The translations under genes and the position numbers were made by a program. The notes under the pieces were generated by a model that did not search any database, was not told the origin of the DNA, and saw only the letters and a program-made list of their open reading frames with translations. From contig JAGZWV010000007.1 of NCBI GenBank assembly GCA_018378775.1, positions 8,546-72,545 on the forward strand: a stretch of DNA of 64,000 nucleotides. Reading direction: 5' to 3'. This stretch comes from Collinsella sp. GTDB taxonomy: Bacteria > Actinomycetota > Coriobacteriia > Coriobacteriales > Coriobacteriaceae. This document shows, piece by piece, positions 1 to 8,598 of this stretch. Each line of letters opens with the position of its first letter. Position 1 is the first letter of the stretch.

Positions 1-185
1 AGCAGGGTCTCGTCATCGATCTCGAGGTTGAACTCGTCCTCGATAGCCGTAACCAGCTGCAGGCGCTCGAGCGAGTTGGCATCGAGGTCGTCAAAGGTGG
101 TCTCCTCGCTAATTTCGGCAACATCGACGCCTAGAACGTCAGCAGCGACCTCGGCGATCTTGTCGAAGATTTCGGAGCGGTCCAT
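1..185 (-). CDS. acpP: Acyl carrier protein (3' end cut by window edge)
   Basis: Carries the growing acyl chain on a phosphopantetheine arm during type II fatty acid synthesis in the cytosol. The visible 61 residues begin MDRSEIFDKIAEVAADVLG and show the acidic four-helix ACP pattern. The attachment serine lies in DANSLERLQ near residue 38. Most ACPs read DSL at this point; here the residue before serine is Asn. The start at 185 is preceded by GAGAGGAAG, a plausible ribosome-binding site. It follows plsX in the same direction, the usual order in phospholipid/fatty acid gene clusters. The C-terminus lies outside the window, so total length is unknown. Confidence 0.93.
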   Translation of the reverse strand, partial: MDRSEIFDKIAEVAADVLGVDVAEISEETTFDDLDANSLERLQLVTAIEDEFNLEIDDETL

Positions 186-221
186 AGCGCTTCCTCTCAT
201 AGTGCATGAATACCAAAAGAA

Positions 222-243
222 TGGTACCGCCCGGGCGGTACCA
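222..243. repeat. Perfect 22-bp palindrome between plsX and acpP
   Basis: Each half reads TGGTACCGCCC, so the element is perfectly self-complementary and has no free loop. On the minus strand it is followed by ATTCTTTTGG, a weak T-tract. It could be a weak terminator or an RNA-processing hairpin that sets acpP above plsX, or a protein-binding palindrome. Function is not known. Confidence 0.6.
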
Positions 244-298
244 AGACACGGTTCGATTCTACCCCACGACGTGCGCCCCGAGACGCATAACGCCGCTG

Positions 299-1318
299 TT
301 ATAAAACGATGCCGTCCATGGAGTTGGCGACATTCTCGACCAGCCCGGCGCGCACGGCTTCGGCCGCCGCAAGCGTACCGTTTTTAACAGCCTCGACCGA
401 GGTGGCACCATGGCCGATCAGGACCACGCCGCGCAGGCCCAAAAGAATCGCGCCGCCCTTGGCGTCGCCCGAAAGCTTGGCTTTAATCTCGCGCATCTGC
501 TTTTTGATGAGCAGCGCGGCGATCTTGGTGCCGAGCGAGGCCATAAAGGCACCCTTGAGTTCCTGCAGCAAAAACTTGGCAGCGCCCTCGGTGGCCTTGA
601 GCGCGATGTTGCCCGACATGCCGTCGGCGACCACGACGTCAAAATTGCCCGACGTAAGATCGGTGCCCTCGCAGTTACCAACAAAGCCGGGAACGGCGGC
701 TTTCATAGCCGGGAAGCAGGCCTTGGTAAAGTTGGAGCCCTTCTCGTCCTCGGTGCCGTTGGCAAGCAGGCCCACGCGGGGATGCTCGATGCCCAGGACG
801 ACGCGGGCATAGGCGCTACCCATCTGAGCAAAACGCACCATGTCATCGACCTCGACATCGGGGTTGGCGCCCATATCGCACAGCACCGTCAGACCGCCGG
901 CGCGATTGGGCAGCGCATTGGTCAGACAGGGGCGCACCGGCTGCTTCTTGCCTTCGGCCTGATACCTAAACGGCGTCACGTAGGCGGTGGCAGCGGCGGT
1001 CATGGCGCCGGTGGAGCCGGCAGAGAAAAACGCGTCCGCATTACCCTTCTTAATGGCGCGGCAAGAAAGCACGATCGACGACTTACGCTTGGTCATCACG
1101 GCGCGAATGGGATCGTCATCCATGGCGATAACGTCAGGCGCCTCAAGGGCCTCAACACGTGCATGGGAAGCGGCAAAGGGATTGACGATTTCGGCGGGAC
1201 CAGCTGCCAAGACCTCGATATCGGGATCGGCGGCAAGCGCAGCCTCGATACCATCGAGAACAACCTGAGGTTTCTCGTCTCCGCCCACAACGTCTACACA
1301 AACGCGAACGTTACTCAT
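299..1318 (-). CDS. plsX: Phosphate acyltransferase PlsX
   Basis: Converts acyl-ACP to acyl-phosphate, the donor for the first acylation of glycerol-3-phosphate in phospholipid synthesis; a peripheral membrane enzyme. The protein begins MSNVRVCVDVVGGDEKP, with the N-terminal VDxxGGD signature of the PlsX family, and has about 339 residues, a normal length. A longer reading adds two codons (start 1324), but AGGAG is then only one base from the ATG; from 1318 the spacing is seven bases, so the inner start is preferred. It sits between rpmF and acpP, as in many Gram-positive genomes, and is probably co-transcribed with both. Confidence 0.95.
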   Translation of the reverse strand: MSNVRVCVDVVGGDEKPQVVLDGIEAALAADPDIEVLAAGPAEIVNPFAASHARVEALEAPDVIAMDDDPIRAVMTKRKSSIVLSCRAIKKGNADAFFSAGSTGAMTAAATAYVTPFRYQAEGKKQPVRPCLTNALPNRAGGLTVLCDMGANPDVEVDDMVRFAQMGSAYARVVLGIEHPRVGLLANGTEDEKGSNFTKACFPAMKAAVPGFVGNCEGTDLTSGNFDVVVADGMSGNIALKATEGAAKFLLQELKGAFMASLGTKIAALLIKKQMREIKAKLSGDAKGGAILLGLRGVVLIGHGATSVEAVKNGTLAAAEAVRAGLVENVANSMDGIVL

Positions 1319-1405
1319 ATACATACTCCTTATACAAAAATGGCCGACTCATTGAGCCGGCCATTGTGGTTCCATTTGGAACGGCATCGCATCCAGAGTA
1401 TACCG

Positions 1406-1585
1406 TTACTCGGTAACGATAACCTCGCGGTCCTTGTAGAAACCGCAGCTGGGGCACACGTGGTGCGGAAGCTTAACAGCGCCGCAACGGGGGCACGTGG
1501 ACTGAGCCGCAGCCGAGATCTTCATGTTGGCGGAACGACGGGTGTGAGTGCGGATACGACCCTGCTTTTGTTTAGGTACGGGCAT
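1406..1585 (-). CDS. rpmF: 50S ribosomal protein bL32
   Basis: Small protein of the large ribosomal subunit. The 59 residues begin MPVPKQKQGRIRTHTRRSAN, the conserved bL32 N-terminus, and contain a zinc-binding pair CPRCG and CPSCG spaced as in zinc-containing bL32 variants. It lies between the DUF177 gene and plsX, the classic yceD-rpmF-plsX arrangement, which couples ribosome and lipid synthesis genes in one transcript. The AAGGTCAC upstream gives a usable ribosome-binding site. Confidence 0.96.
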   Translation of the reverse strand: MPVPKQKQGRIRTHTRRSANMKISAAAQSTCPRCGAVKLPHHVCPSCGFYKDREVIVTE

Positions 1586-1649
1586 AGTGACCTTCCTTAT
1601 GAACTATCCAGTGTGGCGATTACGCGCAAGTAGCGATACTACCACAGTT

Positions 1650-2204
1650 TTACTCATCGAGCTTGAGATTCTTCAATGCTGCAAATGGATTTTCCGTGGC
1701 AGCGGCCCATTCTGCCTCTGCCTGGGCGGCGCAATCGCATTGCTCGACGTTGAGATTGCAACCGCAAGTGGGGCACAGGCCGCGGCAATCGGGCTTGCAC
1801 AGGACAACGAACGGCGTGTCCATGACGACCGCGTCGTTGATGGGCTCTCCCAGATCGACGATGCGATCCTCGCCCAGGAGCTCGTAGCCGTCTTCGTAGG
1901 CCTCGGGATCCTCGGGCTCCTCAAAGAGATAAAACTCCTCGATCTCGCCGGCGATATCAAACGAGGCGGGCTCCAGGCAACGGTCGCACTCGCCGGTGGC
2001 GTGCGAGCGAACCATGCCCGTGAGCAAGACACCGGTACCGGCATTGGTAAAGACAACGTCGTAGTCGATGCCGTCCTGTAGCTGGTACTCCTTCTCGCCC
2101 ACCGTGTAGGTGGCGACATCGACCTTACCGGTCAGCGGATACGAATCTCCAGGAAACTCGAGCTGCTCGGAAAGATCGACGGTAACGCTCGGGAACTCAG
2201 CCAT
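1650..2204 (-). CDS. DUF177/YceD family protein
   Basis: Member of the YceD family found upstream of rpmF in most bacteria; linked in the literature to large-ribosomal-subunit RNA accumulation, mechanism unresolved. The 184-residue protein starts MAEFPSVTVDLSEQLEF. It has the family's GECDRCLEP motif in the middle and a C-terminal cysteine cluster (CKPDCRGLCPTCGCNLN) that could bind zinc. The stop codon of the upstream coiled-coil gene overlaps this start as TAATG at 2204, suggesting translational coupling. A longer reading from 2255 would overlap that gene by 52 bases and is less likely. Confidence 0.9.
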   Translation of the reverse strand: MAEFPSVTVDLSEQLEFPGDSYPLTGKVDVATYTVGEKEYQLQDGIDYDVVFTNAGTGVLLTGMVRSHATGECDRCLEPASFDIAGEIEEFYLFEEPEDPEAYEDGYELLGEDRIVDLGEPINDAVVMDTPFVVLCKPDCRGLCPTCGCNLNVEQCDCAAQAEAEWAAATENPFAALKNLKLDE

Positions 2205-2701
2205 TACCACTGACCATTCTGCTGGGCGGCACCCTCGTTGAGCTGCTGACGGCAACGGGTAACGGTGCCGGTCAGGCTCTTGAGGTTCTCCTCCAAGTGC
2301 GTAAAGACCTGCTCTGCGTAGTCCTCGGCAGCATAACGCGTCTCGCGCTCGTACTGCTGGGCACGATCGCGGATGTCGTCGGCCTGCTGCTGCGCAAGGC
2401 GGACGATCTCCTGCTCACCGGCAATGGTGAGGGCCTGCTGCTGAGCGTCGGCGATGATGGAATCGGCCTGAGCGGCGGCGGAAGCCATAAGCTCCTCGCG
2501 CTCCTTAAGGATACGGCGGGACTTCTGCCACTCCTCGGGATAGCTCATGCGGATCTCGTCGAGGATGTTGAAGAACACGTCGGCGTCGATGACCTTGAAC
2601 TGAGCGTTCTTGCCGAAAGGCGGCTTGGCTTCCTCGATCAGCCCTTCGAGCTCATCGACCAAGCTGACGATCCTATCGCCAGGAAAATTCTCGCCCGGCA
2701 T
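2204..2701 (-). CDS. SepIVA/DivIVA-like coiled-coil protein
   Basis: A 165-residue, largely helical protein starting MPGENFPGDRIVSLVDEL. After a short head (about residues 1-60) it becomes a long Ala/Gln/Glu-rich coiled coil ending in QQNGQW. In actinobacteria a coiled-coil gene of this kind (SepIVA in mycobacteria) lies between coaD and the DUF177 gene and acts in septation and cell-envelope growth; the position here is the same, so an analogous role is inferred. AAGGAG stands five to six bases before the ATG at 2701, favouring this start over the upstream ATGs at 2716 and 2725. Coupled to DUF177 by TAATG. Confidence 0.72.
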   Translation of the reverse strand: MPGENFPGDRIVSLVDELEGLIEEAKPPFGKNAQFKVIDADVFFNILDEIRMSYPEEWQKSRRILKEREELMASAAAQADSIIADAQQQALTIAGEQEIVRLAQQQADDIRDRAQQYERETRYAAEDYAEQVFTHLEENLKSLTGTVTRCRQQLNEGAAQQNGQW

Positions 2702-2769
2702 CCGGTCTCCTTTCATAGGTAACATATCATCGTGCTAGTTTACCACATGCCACCAGGCAATAAGAAACG

Positions 2770-3267
2770 TCACGAAAAGCGATGTTTGAGCGCTTCGACC
2801 ACGTTGGACGGGACAAACGTCGATACGTCACTGCCGAGCGAGGCGATCTGGCGAACGACCGAGCTCGAGATATAGCCGTACTGCGGCGCACTCATGACAA
2901 AGATGGACTCCAGCTCGCTATCCAGGCGATAGTTAAGGTCGGCCTGCTGCAGCTCATACTCAAAGTCGGTCATGGCGCGCAGACCCTTGACCACGGCCCC
3001 CGCCCCCTGCTCACGAGCGAAGTCGACCAAGAGGCCGGTAAAGGGCAGGACCTCAACGCCGTCGATATCACCGAGCGCCTCGCGGGCCAGCGCCACGCGC
3101 TCATCGAGCGTAAACGTGGTGCCCACACCGTTTTTACCCTGCGACTCGGCAACAGCGACGATCACGCTGGGAAAGATGCGGCGGGCGCGGCGGATCACAT
3201 CGATATGGCCAAACGTGATGGGATCGAAGGTGCCCGGGACGATCACGCGGTTGATGGTGTCATTCAT
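2770..3267 (-). CDS. coaD: Pantetheine-phosphate adenylyltransferase
   Basis: Transfers AMP from ATP to 4'-phosphopantetheine to give dephospho-CoA, the penultimate step of CoA synthesis. The 165-residue protein shows GTFDPITFGH (nucleotidyltransferase T/HxGH motif, residues 12-21), VKGLRAMTDFEYE and the late ISSSVVRQ motif around residue 133. The reading frame is open far upstream to 3705, but family alignment places the start at MNDTINRVIVPG (3267). That start overlaps the end of rsmD by eight bases, the normal neighbour pair in Gram-positive bacteria. Confidence 0.96.
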   Translation of the reverse strand: MNDTINRVIVPGTFDPITFGHIDVIRRARRIFPSVIVAVAESQGKNGVGTTFTLDERVALAREALGDIDGVEVLPFTGLLVDFAREQGAGAVVKGLRAMTDFEYELQQADLNYRLDSELESIFVMSAPQYGYISSSVVRQIASLGSDVSTFVPSNVVEALKHRFS

Positions 3268-3904
3268 GGGCGTCCTCCGATGGCACATCCTCGTCATTTT
3301 CGTTCTCGACAGCATGGTCGTTCTCGTCCTCGGCCACCCAGTGTAGCAAGTCAACCGAGGTAATGCCGTAGCGCTTCTCACGTACAGTCTCAAAGCCTGC
3401 CGGATGCGCGCCCGCATCGGCGGCGGCATGCTCAAACAGGACGTAAGCGCCAGACGCAAGTAAACCCTGCTGAGCCAGGTCCTGCAGCAGTTCCTCGACC
3501 GGCTCGGCACCAAAAGCATAGGGCGGGTCGAGCAGGACCAGATCAAAGGGGCCGCCCGGTACACGACCGCGCGAGGCACTCGCCAGCATGTCGCCCGTGA
3601 CCACGCGCCAACGCGCACGGTCACGGCAGAGCGACTCGATATTCTTGGTAATGAGCCGCGCGGCGTTGCGATCGATCTCAAACGTCGTGAGCGAGCGGGC
3701 CCCACGAGAGAGCATCTCTAACCCTAAGGCACCAGAGCCGCCAAAGGCGTCCAGCACACGGACCTCGTCCAGATCGAAGTCGAATGCCGACATGACCATA
3801 GATGCGCATGCCTCGCGCACGCGATCGGTCGTGGGGCGGGTGACATCGCGACCACGGGGCTCCTCGATCTTACGACCGCGCCATTCGCCGCCGATGATTC
3901 TCAT
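3260..3904 (-). CDS. rsmD: 16S rRNA (guanine966-N2)-methyltransferase RsmD
   Basis: SAM-dependent enzyme that methylates G966 of 16S rRNA. The 214-residue protein begins MRIIGGEWRGRKI. It has the SAM-binding loop LDAFGGSGALGLE (about residues 50-62) and the catalytic DPPY motif near residue 127 (LLDPPYAFG). The C-terminal tail (ENENDEDVPSEDAHE) is unusually acidic and extends past the methyltransferase fold. Its start overlaps the recG stop by four bases (ATGA) and its end overlaps coaD by eight, so the three genes are almost certainly one operon. Confidence 0.95.
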   Translation of the reverse strand: MRIIGGEWRGRKIEEPRGRDVTRPTTDRVREACASMVMSAFDFDLDEVRVLDAFGGSGALGLEMLSRGARSLTTFEIDRNAARLITKNIESLCRDRARWRVVTGDMLASASRGRVPGGPFDLVLLDPPYAFGAEPVEELLQDLAQQGLLASGAYVLFEHAAADAGAHPAGFETVREKRYGITSVDLLHWVAEDENDHAVENENDEDVPSEDAHE

Positions 3905-6078
3905 CCTCCGCTGACCTCCTTAAAAATGTGTCGATATCGCATGGCGACCGCATCGCGCAGAGGGCGCGTCGCCACGGAGTCAAGGGTGCAAGCATACCGC
4001 AAGAGCTCGACCGCGTCCAAATGGGCCCACTCGATCAGCTCCTCGTCGGCATCCAGGTCGACAAAGCGCAGGGTCACACCACCATGCTGGCGGTACCCCA
4101 GGATTTCGCCCTCGTGGCGCAAACGCAGGTCCATTTGGGCGAGCGTAAAGCCGTCCGAGGTCTTTTCGAGCGACTGGAGACGGTCTTGCGCCGCCGAAGC
4201 GCCGCCGTTGCCCTTGGAGTGCGTCATGACCAGGCAGGTGCCCGACACGCTGCCGCGGCCCACGCGGCCGCGCAGCTGGTGCAGGGCCGCCAAGCCAAAG
4301 CGCTCACCGTTCTCGATGACCATAACGGTGGCGTTAGGCACGTCGACGCCCACCTCGACCACCGTAGTCGAGACGAGCACGTCGATCTCGCCACGCTTGA
4401 AGGCATCGATGACCCGATCCTTCTCCCCCGCTGGCATACGGCCGTGAAGGCGCTCGATGGCAAGACCCGGCAACGCCAGACGCAGGCGGTCGAGCTCGGT
4501 TGCCGTATCGTGCAGTGGCACGGGGACCGTCACGCGGCCCTCGTCGTCGCGGGCGATACCGGGCACGTCTTCCAGCTCATCGGCCGAGTCACTCGGCTCC
4601 ACGAGCGGACAAATCACGTAGGCCTGCTGACCCTTTTCATGCGCCTCGCGGATGGCGCCATAGGCGAGGTCGCGGCTCGACTCGGTGAGCACGCGTGTCG
4701 TCACGCCAGCGCCAGGGACGGGCCGATGGCGGATGATACTCGTGTCCAGATCGCCGTAGACCGAAAGCGCCAGCGTACGCGGGATCGGTGTCGCCGTCAT
4801 AACGAGCAGGTCCGCACCGGGGCCCTTCGCGCGTAGGGCGTTGCGTTGGCCAACGCCAAACCGGTGCTGCTCGTCGATGACGACAAGCGACAGATGATTG
4901 AACGCAACGTTATCCGAAAGCACCGCGTGGGTTCCAAAGAGGACGTCGAGCTCGCCCGATTCAAGCTGGGCATGGATCTGCTCGCGCTCTGAGGCCGGCG
5001 TGGCACCCGTCAGAAGCGCCCAGGACATGCCCGCCTGCGAGAGCAGAGGGCCGGTCTTATCGGCATATTGGCGCGCCAACACGCCCGTGGGCGCCATAAC
5101 GCAGGCCTGCGTACCGCTATCGGCAGCCACAGCCAGAGCGCAGGCGGCAACGGCGGTCTTACCGGTACCGACATCGCCCAGCAGCAGGCGGTTCATCACG
5201 CGCCCACCATCGCACATATCGCGCAGGATATCTTGGAACGCGGTCTCCTGCTCGTCGCTCAGCGAAAACGGCAGGGCTTGCTTAAGCGCGGCCAGGTGCT
5301 CGCCCGCGGTGTGGGCATAGGGAACCACATCGACCAGGCCGCCGACGTTGCGCAGGCGCAGCGCCAGCTGCAGGTAGAGGCACTCCTCGTAGGCAAGCCG
5401 TGCGCGCGCGATATCGCGCTCTGCCATACTCGATGGAAAGTGGATCGAACGCAACGCGCGGGCATTGCTCATGAGCTTCCGCTTTGCGCGCAGCGGCGCG
5501 GGAATCGGATCGAACGGATTGCCGACGACCTCGAGCGCGCCGCTTACGATGCGGCGCATCCACGCCTGGCTCACGCCATCGCTCACGTAATGGACCGGCA
5601 GAATGGTGCCTGCGGCGCGCCCGTCCTCGAGCTTTTCAAAGTGGGGCGAGGCCATCTGCTTAAAGCCGTAGGCAAACTCGACCTTGCCCATCACGGCCAG
5701 GCGGTCGCCCTGCTTAAGCTGCTGGGCAATCCAGGGCTGGCGGAAAAAGGCGACCTGCAGCACGCCCGTCTCGTCAACAAGTGAGACCTCAGTCACCTGC
5801 ATGCGCGGACGCGGCTGCTTTTGGACGATACGGTCGACCGTGGCGATGATGGTGCACACGGTACCGATGGGCGCCATCTCAATGGACCACGAACGGGTAA
5901 AGTCGAGGTATCGATGAGGGATATGGAGAAGGAGGTCCCCCACCGTCCGAATTCCCAGACGGCGAAGGGCCTCCTCACGTTTACCCGAAACATATTTGAG
6001 TCGCGCGATATCCTCGTCAAGCGCATTGCTCTGGGCAAAGCGCTCCGAGACGCGCGGCACGGAGCAGAGCTCGGACAT
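3901..6078 (-). CDS. recG: ATP-dependent DNA helicase RecG
   Basis: Branch-migration helicase that remodels stalled forks and Holliday junctions. The 725 residues comprise an N-terminal wedge/OB domain (to about residue 250) and two RecA-like helicase domains. Walker A GDVGTGKT is at residues 301-308, the DEQH box (DEQHRFGVG) starts at 402, TATPIPRTL follows, and a late QLRGRVGRG motif is present. Length is somewhat above the typical 680-700. It follows the DAK2 kinase gene by ten bases and overlaps rsmD, matching the Bacillus order yloU-yloV-recG. Confidence 0.96.
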   Translation of the reverse strand: MSELCSVPRVSERFAQSNALDEDIARLKYVSGKREEALRRLGIRTVGDLLLHIPHRYLDFTRSWSIEMAPIGTVCTIIATVDRIVQKQPRPRMQVTEVSLVDETGVLQVAFFRQPWIAQQLKQGDRLAVMGKVEFAYGFKQMASPHFEKLEDGRAAGTILPVHYVSDGVSQAWMRRIVSGALEVVGNPFDPIPAPLRAKRKLMSNARALRSIHFPSSMAERDIARARLAYEECLYLQLALRLRNVGGLVDVVPYAHTAGEHLAALKQALPFSLSDEQETAFQDILRDMCDGGRVMNRLLLGDVGTGKTAVAACALAVAADSGTQACVMAPTGVLARQYADKTGPLLSQAGMSWALLTGATPASEREQIHAQLESGELDVLFGTHAVLSDNVAFNHLSLVVIDEQHRFGVGQRNALRAKGPGADLLVMTATPIPRTLALSVYGDLDTSIIRHRPVPGAGVTTRVLTESSRDLAYGAIREAHEKGQQAYVICPLVEPSDSADELEDVPGIARDDEGRVTVPVPLHDTATELDRLRLALPGLAIERLHGRMPAGEKDRVIDAFKRGEIDVLVSTTVVEVGVDVPNATVMVIENGERFGLAALHQLRGRVGRGSVSGTCLVMTHSKGNGGASAAQDRLQSLEKTSDGFTLAQMDLRLRHEGEILGYRQHGGVTLRFVDLDADEELIEWAHLDAVELLRYACTLDSVATRPLRDAVAMRYRHIFKEVSGG

Positions 6079-6088
6079 GGGCAGATGC

Positions 6089-7750
6089 CTACTCGATCGA
6101 GAAGATCACAGGATAGAGCGGCTGCTCGCCACGATGGGCATCGATCTCCAAGTCGGGCTGAGCCTCCTCAATGGCGTCGACGATCTCCTGGAAGGCTTCA
6201 TCGGACAGCTCCTCGCCGGCCAGAATCGTCAGCGCGTCACCCTCCTCTTCCTCCTGCATGCGGTTGATGCAATCGAGCGTGACCTGCTTCACATCGGAGC
6301 CGACCACGTCGATGGAGCCGGCAATGATACCCATAACGTCACCGGAGTGAATCGGAGAGCCGTCAGAGGCGCTGGAATCGCGCACGGCACGAGTGACCTC
6401 GCCATCGCGAACCTCGCTGATGGCGTCGACCATGGCGGCAACGGCGTCCTCGAGCTCGGAATCGGGCAGGACGGCGAACAGCGCGGAGAACGCCTGCGGG
6501 ACGGTCTTGGTGGGAACGACGGCGACCTTCTTGTCGGTACAGGCAGAGGCTGCGGCCTCGGCAGCCATGCGGATGTTGCCGTTATTGGGCAGGATGATGA
6601 CCGAGGTCGCGTTGACCTGGTCCACCGCGCCCAGCAGGTCGGCGGTCGAGGGATTCATAGTCTGGCCACCCGAGACGATCACGTCAACGCCGAGGGACTT
6701 GAGGATGTCGGCCTCGCCCGAACCGGCGGCAACGGCGACAAAGCCCAGCGCCTTGGCGGGCTCGGCGGCCTTTTCCTGGTCCTCGTGAATCTTGGCGGTA
6801 CGGTCGTGGGCCTCCATCTCCATGTTGTGGATAAAGACCTCGTAGATCTGACCGAGCTGCAGCATGTGCTCGAGCACCAGGTTGGGGGTGTTGGAGTGCA
6901 CATGGATCTTGTAGTCGGGGTAGGCACCCACGAGCAGCTCGCAGTCGCCCATGGAGCCCAGGAACTTAAGGCACTCGTCCTCGTCAAAGGGAGCGTCGGC
7001 CTTAAAGAGGAACTCGTTGCAGTAGCGGAACTCCGAGCCCTCCCAGTCGTCGTTGGCCTCGATCTCAACGCGATTGAGGGCCGCGTCGCGGGCAGAGCCA
7101 GCGGAATCAAACGTGGCGGAGAAATCCTCGACCACGGTGCTGCGGCCAAGAGCGGCGGCAACAAAGTTCTCAAGGAAAATAGCAAAGCCAAAGGCGCCGG
7201 AGTCGACCACGCCGTTCTCCTTCAGAACGGGCAGCAGGTCGGGCGTGCGAGCGACGGACTGGTAGGCCTCGACGACGATGGCATCGAGCGCGTCCTCGGC
7301 CGAGAACTTCTTCTTTTCGCACTCGTCGGCCTTGGTCGAGACATCGCGCAGCACCGTGAGAATCGTGCCCTCGATGGGCTTACGGACGGCCTGGAAGGCG
7401 ACCTTGACGGCGCGGCGGAACGCATAGGCGATGTTGGCGGACGTGATGGGCTCATCAGCAGAGACGAGACCCTCGGCCACGCCGCGCAGGATCTGAGAGG
7501 TGATGACGCCGGAGTTGCCGCGGGCACCCATCAGGGAGCCGTGGGTGATGGCGCCGGCGATGGCCTCCATATCGGCATCGGCGGGAAGGGCGGAAAGCTC
7601 CTTGGTCACCGAGGCGAGCGTGAGCGACATGTTGGTACCGGTGTCGCCGTCGGGTACGGGGAAGACATTGAGCTTGTTGATCTCCTCGGCCTTGTCGGAA
7701 ACAGCAGCCGCAGCGATCGGAAAACAGGTGCGAATGGTCTTTGCAATCAT
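6089..7750 (-). CDS. DAK2/DegV-linked fatty acid kinase (FakA/YloV family)
   Basis: Homologue of the ATP-binding subunit of bacterial fatty acid kinase, which phosphorylates exogenous fatty acids held by a FakB partner. The 553-residue protein opens with a DhaL/DAK2 domain containing VFPVPDGDTGTNM (residues 29-41), the magnesium/ATP site. The middle and C-terminal parts match the YloV pattern, ending in an acidic tail. No fakB gene lies next to it here. The gene is directly downstream of an Asp23 gene and upstream of recG, a conserved order. Placement near plsX and acpP fits feeding of acyl-phosphate into phospholipid synthesis. Confidence 0.9.
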   Translation of the reverse strand: MIAKTIRTCFPIAAAAVSDKAEEINKLNVFPVPDGDTGTNMSLTLASVTKELSALPADADMEAIAGAITHGSLMGARGNSGVITSQILRGVAEGLVSADEPITSANIAYAFRRAVKVAFQAVRKPIEGTILTVLRDVSTKADECEKKKFSAEDALDAIVVEAYQSVARTPDLLPVLKENGVVDSGAFGFAIFLENFVAAALGRSTVVEDFSATFDSAGSARDAALNRVEIEANDDWEGSEFRYCNEFLFKADAPFDEDECLKFLGSMGDCELLVGAYPDYKIHVHSNTPNLVLEHMLQLGQIYEVFIHNMEMEAHDRTAKIHEDQEKAAEPAKALGFVAVAAGSGEADILKSLGVDVIVSGGQTMNPSTADLLGAVDQVNATSVIILPNNGNIRMAAEAAASACTDKKVAVVPTKTVPQAFSALFAVLPDSELEDAVAAMVDAISEVRDGEVTRAVRDSSASDGSPIHSGDVMGIIAGSIDVVGSDVKQVTLDCINRMQEEEEGDALTILAGEELSDEAFQEIVDAIEEAQPDLEIDAHRGEQPLYPVIFSIE

Positions 7751-7777
7751 GGGTATTTGAATCTCCGTTTTCGGATG

Positions 7778-8134
7778 CTAGTTCAGACGGCTCTTGAGCG
7801 CGTCGATGTGAATGCCGATCTTAAGGCTGGCGGGATCGATCTGGGCGATCTCCTGCAGGGTGAAGGCAACGGAGCTCGAAAGATTGTGGCAGACGGACTT
7901 CATGTTGACGCCGTTCTCGAGCACGACGTGAAGATCGACCGTAAGGCCGTTCTCGTCGGCGGAGACAAGCACGCCCTTGCGGAGGCGCTGACCGGCAAGC
8001 AGGCGCACGCTCTCGGCGCCTTGGAGCTGCTCAGCCATACCGACGACGCCATAGCACGTCATCGCGGCATAACCGGCAATATCGGCAATAACGTCGTTCG
8101 AGACGCTCAGGCTGCCGTTAATGGTCTCAGACAC
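7778..8134 (-). CDS. Asp23/Gls24 family envelope stress protein
   Basis: Small protein of the Asp23/YloU family, membrane-associated and connected with cell-envelope homeostasis in Gram-positive bacteria. The 118-residue product starts VSETINGSLSVSND and has the family core GMAEQLQG...GVLVSADENGLTVDLHVVLENGVN. A GTG start at 8134 is chosen because AAGGAG lies six bases upstream; the ATG at 8167 would add eleven residues without a ribosome-binding site. It heads the Asp23-FakA-recG operon. Confidence 0.88.
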   Translation of the reverse strand: MSETINGSLSVSNDVIADIAGYAAMTCYGVVGMAEQLQGAESVRLLAGQRLRKGVLVSADENGLTVDLHVVLENGVNMKSVCHNLSSSVAFTLQEIAQIDPASLKIGIHIDALKSRLN

Positions 8135-8295
8135 AAGAATCTCCTTATCTGGTGCTCGCGGCACCATGTCGTGGGAGCAATCATTGCAATATTCTACAAC
8201 GACCGCGCCATGTTGAGGTGGCGGGCCTCGGGATTACATCCTCGACACGAAATGTTGATACGGTAACGTTCGCGAACGGCGATCGCGGCATGAAA

Positions 8296-8321
8296 AAACC
8301 CGCCGCATAAGCGACGGGTTT
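8296..8321 (-). terminator. Intrinsic terminator after the tRNA-Asn pair
   Basis: An 11-bp stem (AAACCCGTCGC on the minus strand with one mismatch, loop TTAT) is followed on the minus strand by six T residues. It lies seven bases beyond the 3' CCA of the downstream tRNA, so it ends the tRNA transcript before the Asp23 gene. Confidence 0.85.
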
Positions 8322-8328
8322 TACAACC

Positions 8329-8403
8329 TGGCTCCCCGGGTAGGACTCGAACCTACAACAGCGCGGTTAACAGCCGCGTGCTCTACCATTGAGCTACCGA
8401 GGA
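8329..8403 (-). tRNA. tRNA-Asn (GTT), copy 2
   Basis: Folds into a full cloverleaf: acceptor TCCTCGG with CCGGGGA, D-arm GCTC/GAGC, anticodon arm CGCGG-CTGTTAA-CCGCG giving anticodon GTT, and T-arm GTAGG-TTCGAGT-CCTAC. The 3' CCA is encoded. Length is 75 nt. It is base-for-base identical to the upstream copy, a tandem duplication. Confidence 0.97.
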
Positions 8404-8437
8404 ATTTAAAAGCCCAGCGGAATGGACTGAGAAATTC

Positions 8438-8512
8438 TGGCTCCCCGGGTAGGACTCGAACCTACAACAGCGCGGTTAACAGCCGCGTGCTCTACCATTG
8501 AGCTACCGAGGA
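8438..8512 (-). tRNA. tRNA-Asn (GTT), copy 1
   Basis: First gene of an identical tandem pair; cloverleaf and anticodon GTT as in the second copy, CCA encoded. It begins about 30 bases after a strong sigma-A promoter. A 34-bp spacer separates the two copies, which are presumably cut from one precursor. Confidence 0.97.
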
Positions 8513-8542
8513 ATAGGTGCGTGCTCTCAAGCAACGAAGTTT

Positions 8543-8570
8543 ATTATACGGACGAATCAGCTCAGGGCAA
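8543..8570 (-). promoter_or_regulatory. Sigma-A promoter of the tRNA-Asn pair
   Basis: Minus-strand -10 TATAAT at 8543-8548 and -35 TTGCCC at 8565-8570, spacer 16 bp. Transcription would start near 8536, about 24 bases before the first tRNA. Confidence 0.85.
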
Positions 8571-8598
8571 GAACTTTTTTGAGATTTTTTCCGACCTA

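Noticed and set aside
5996..8266. 756-codon plus-strand open frame
   Set aside because: It lies antisense to the FakA-like and Asp23 genes, has a low-complexity Gly/Val/Asp composition typical of a mirrored GC-rich frame, and no family motif.
8267..8278. CGTTCGCGAACG palindrome upstream of the Asp23 gene
   Set aside because: Twelve bases only; expected to occur by chance in GC-rich DNA and not placed relative to a clear promoter.
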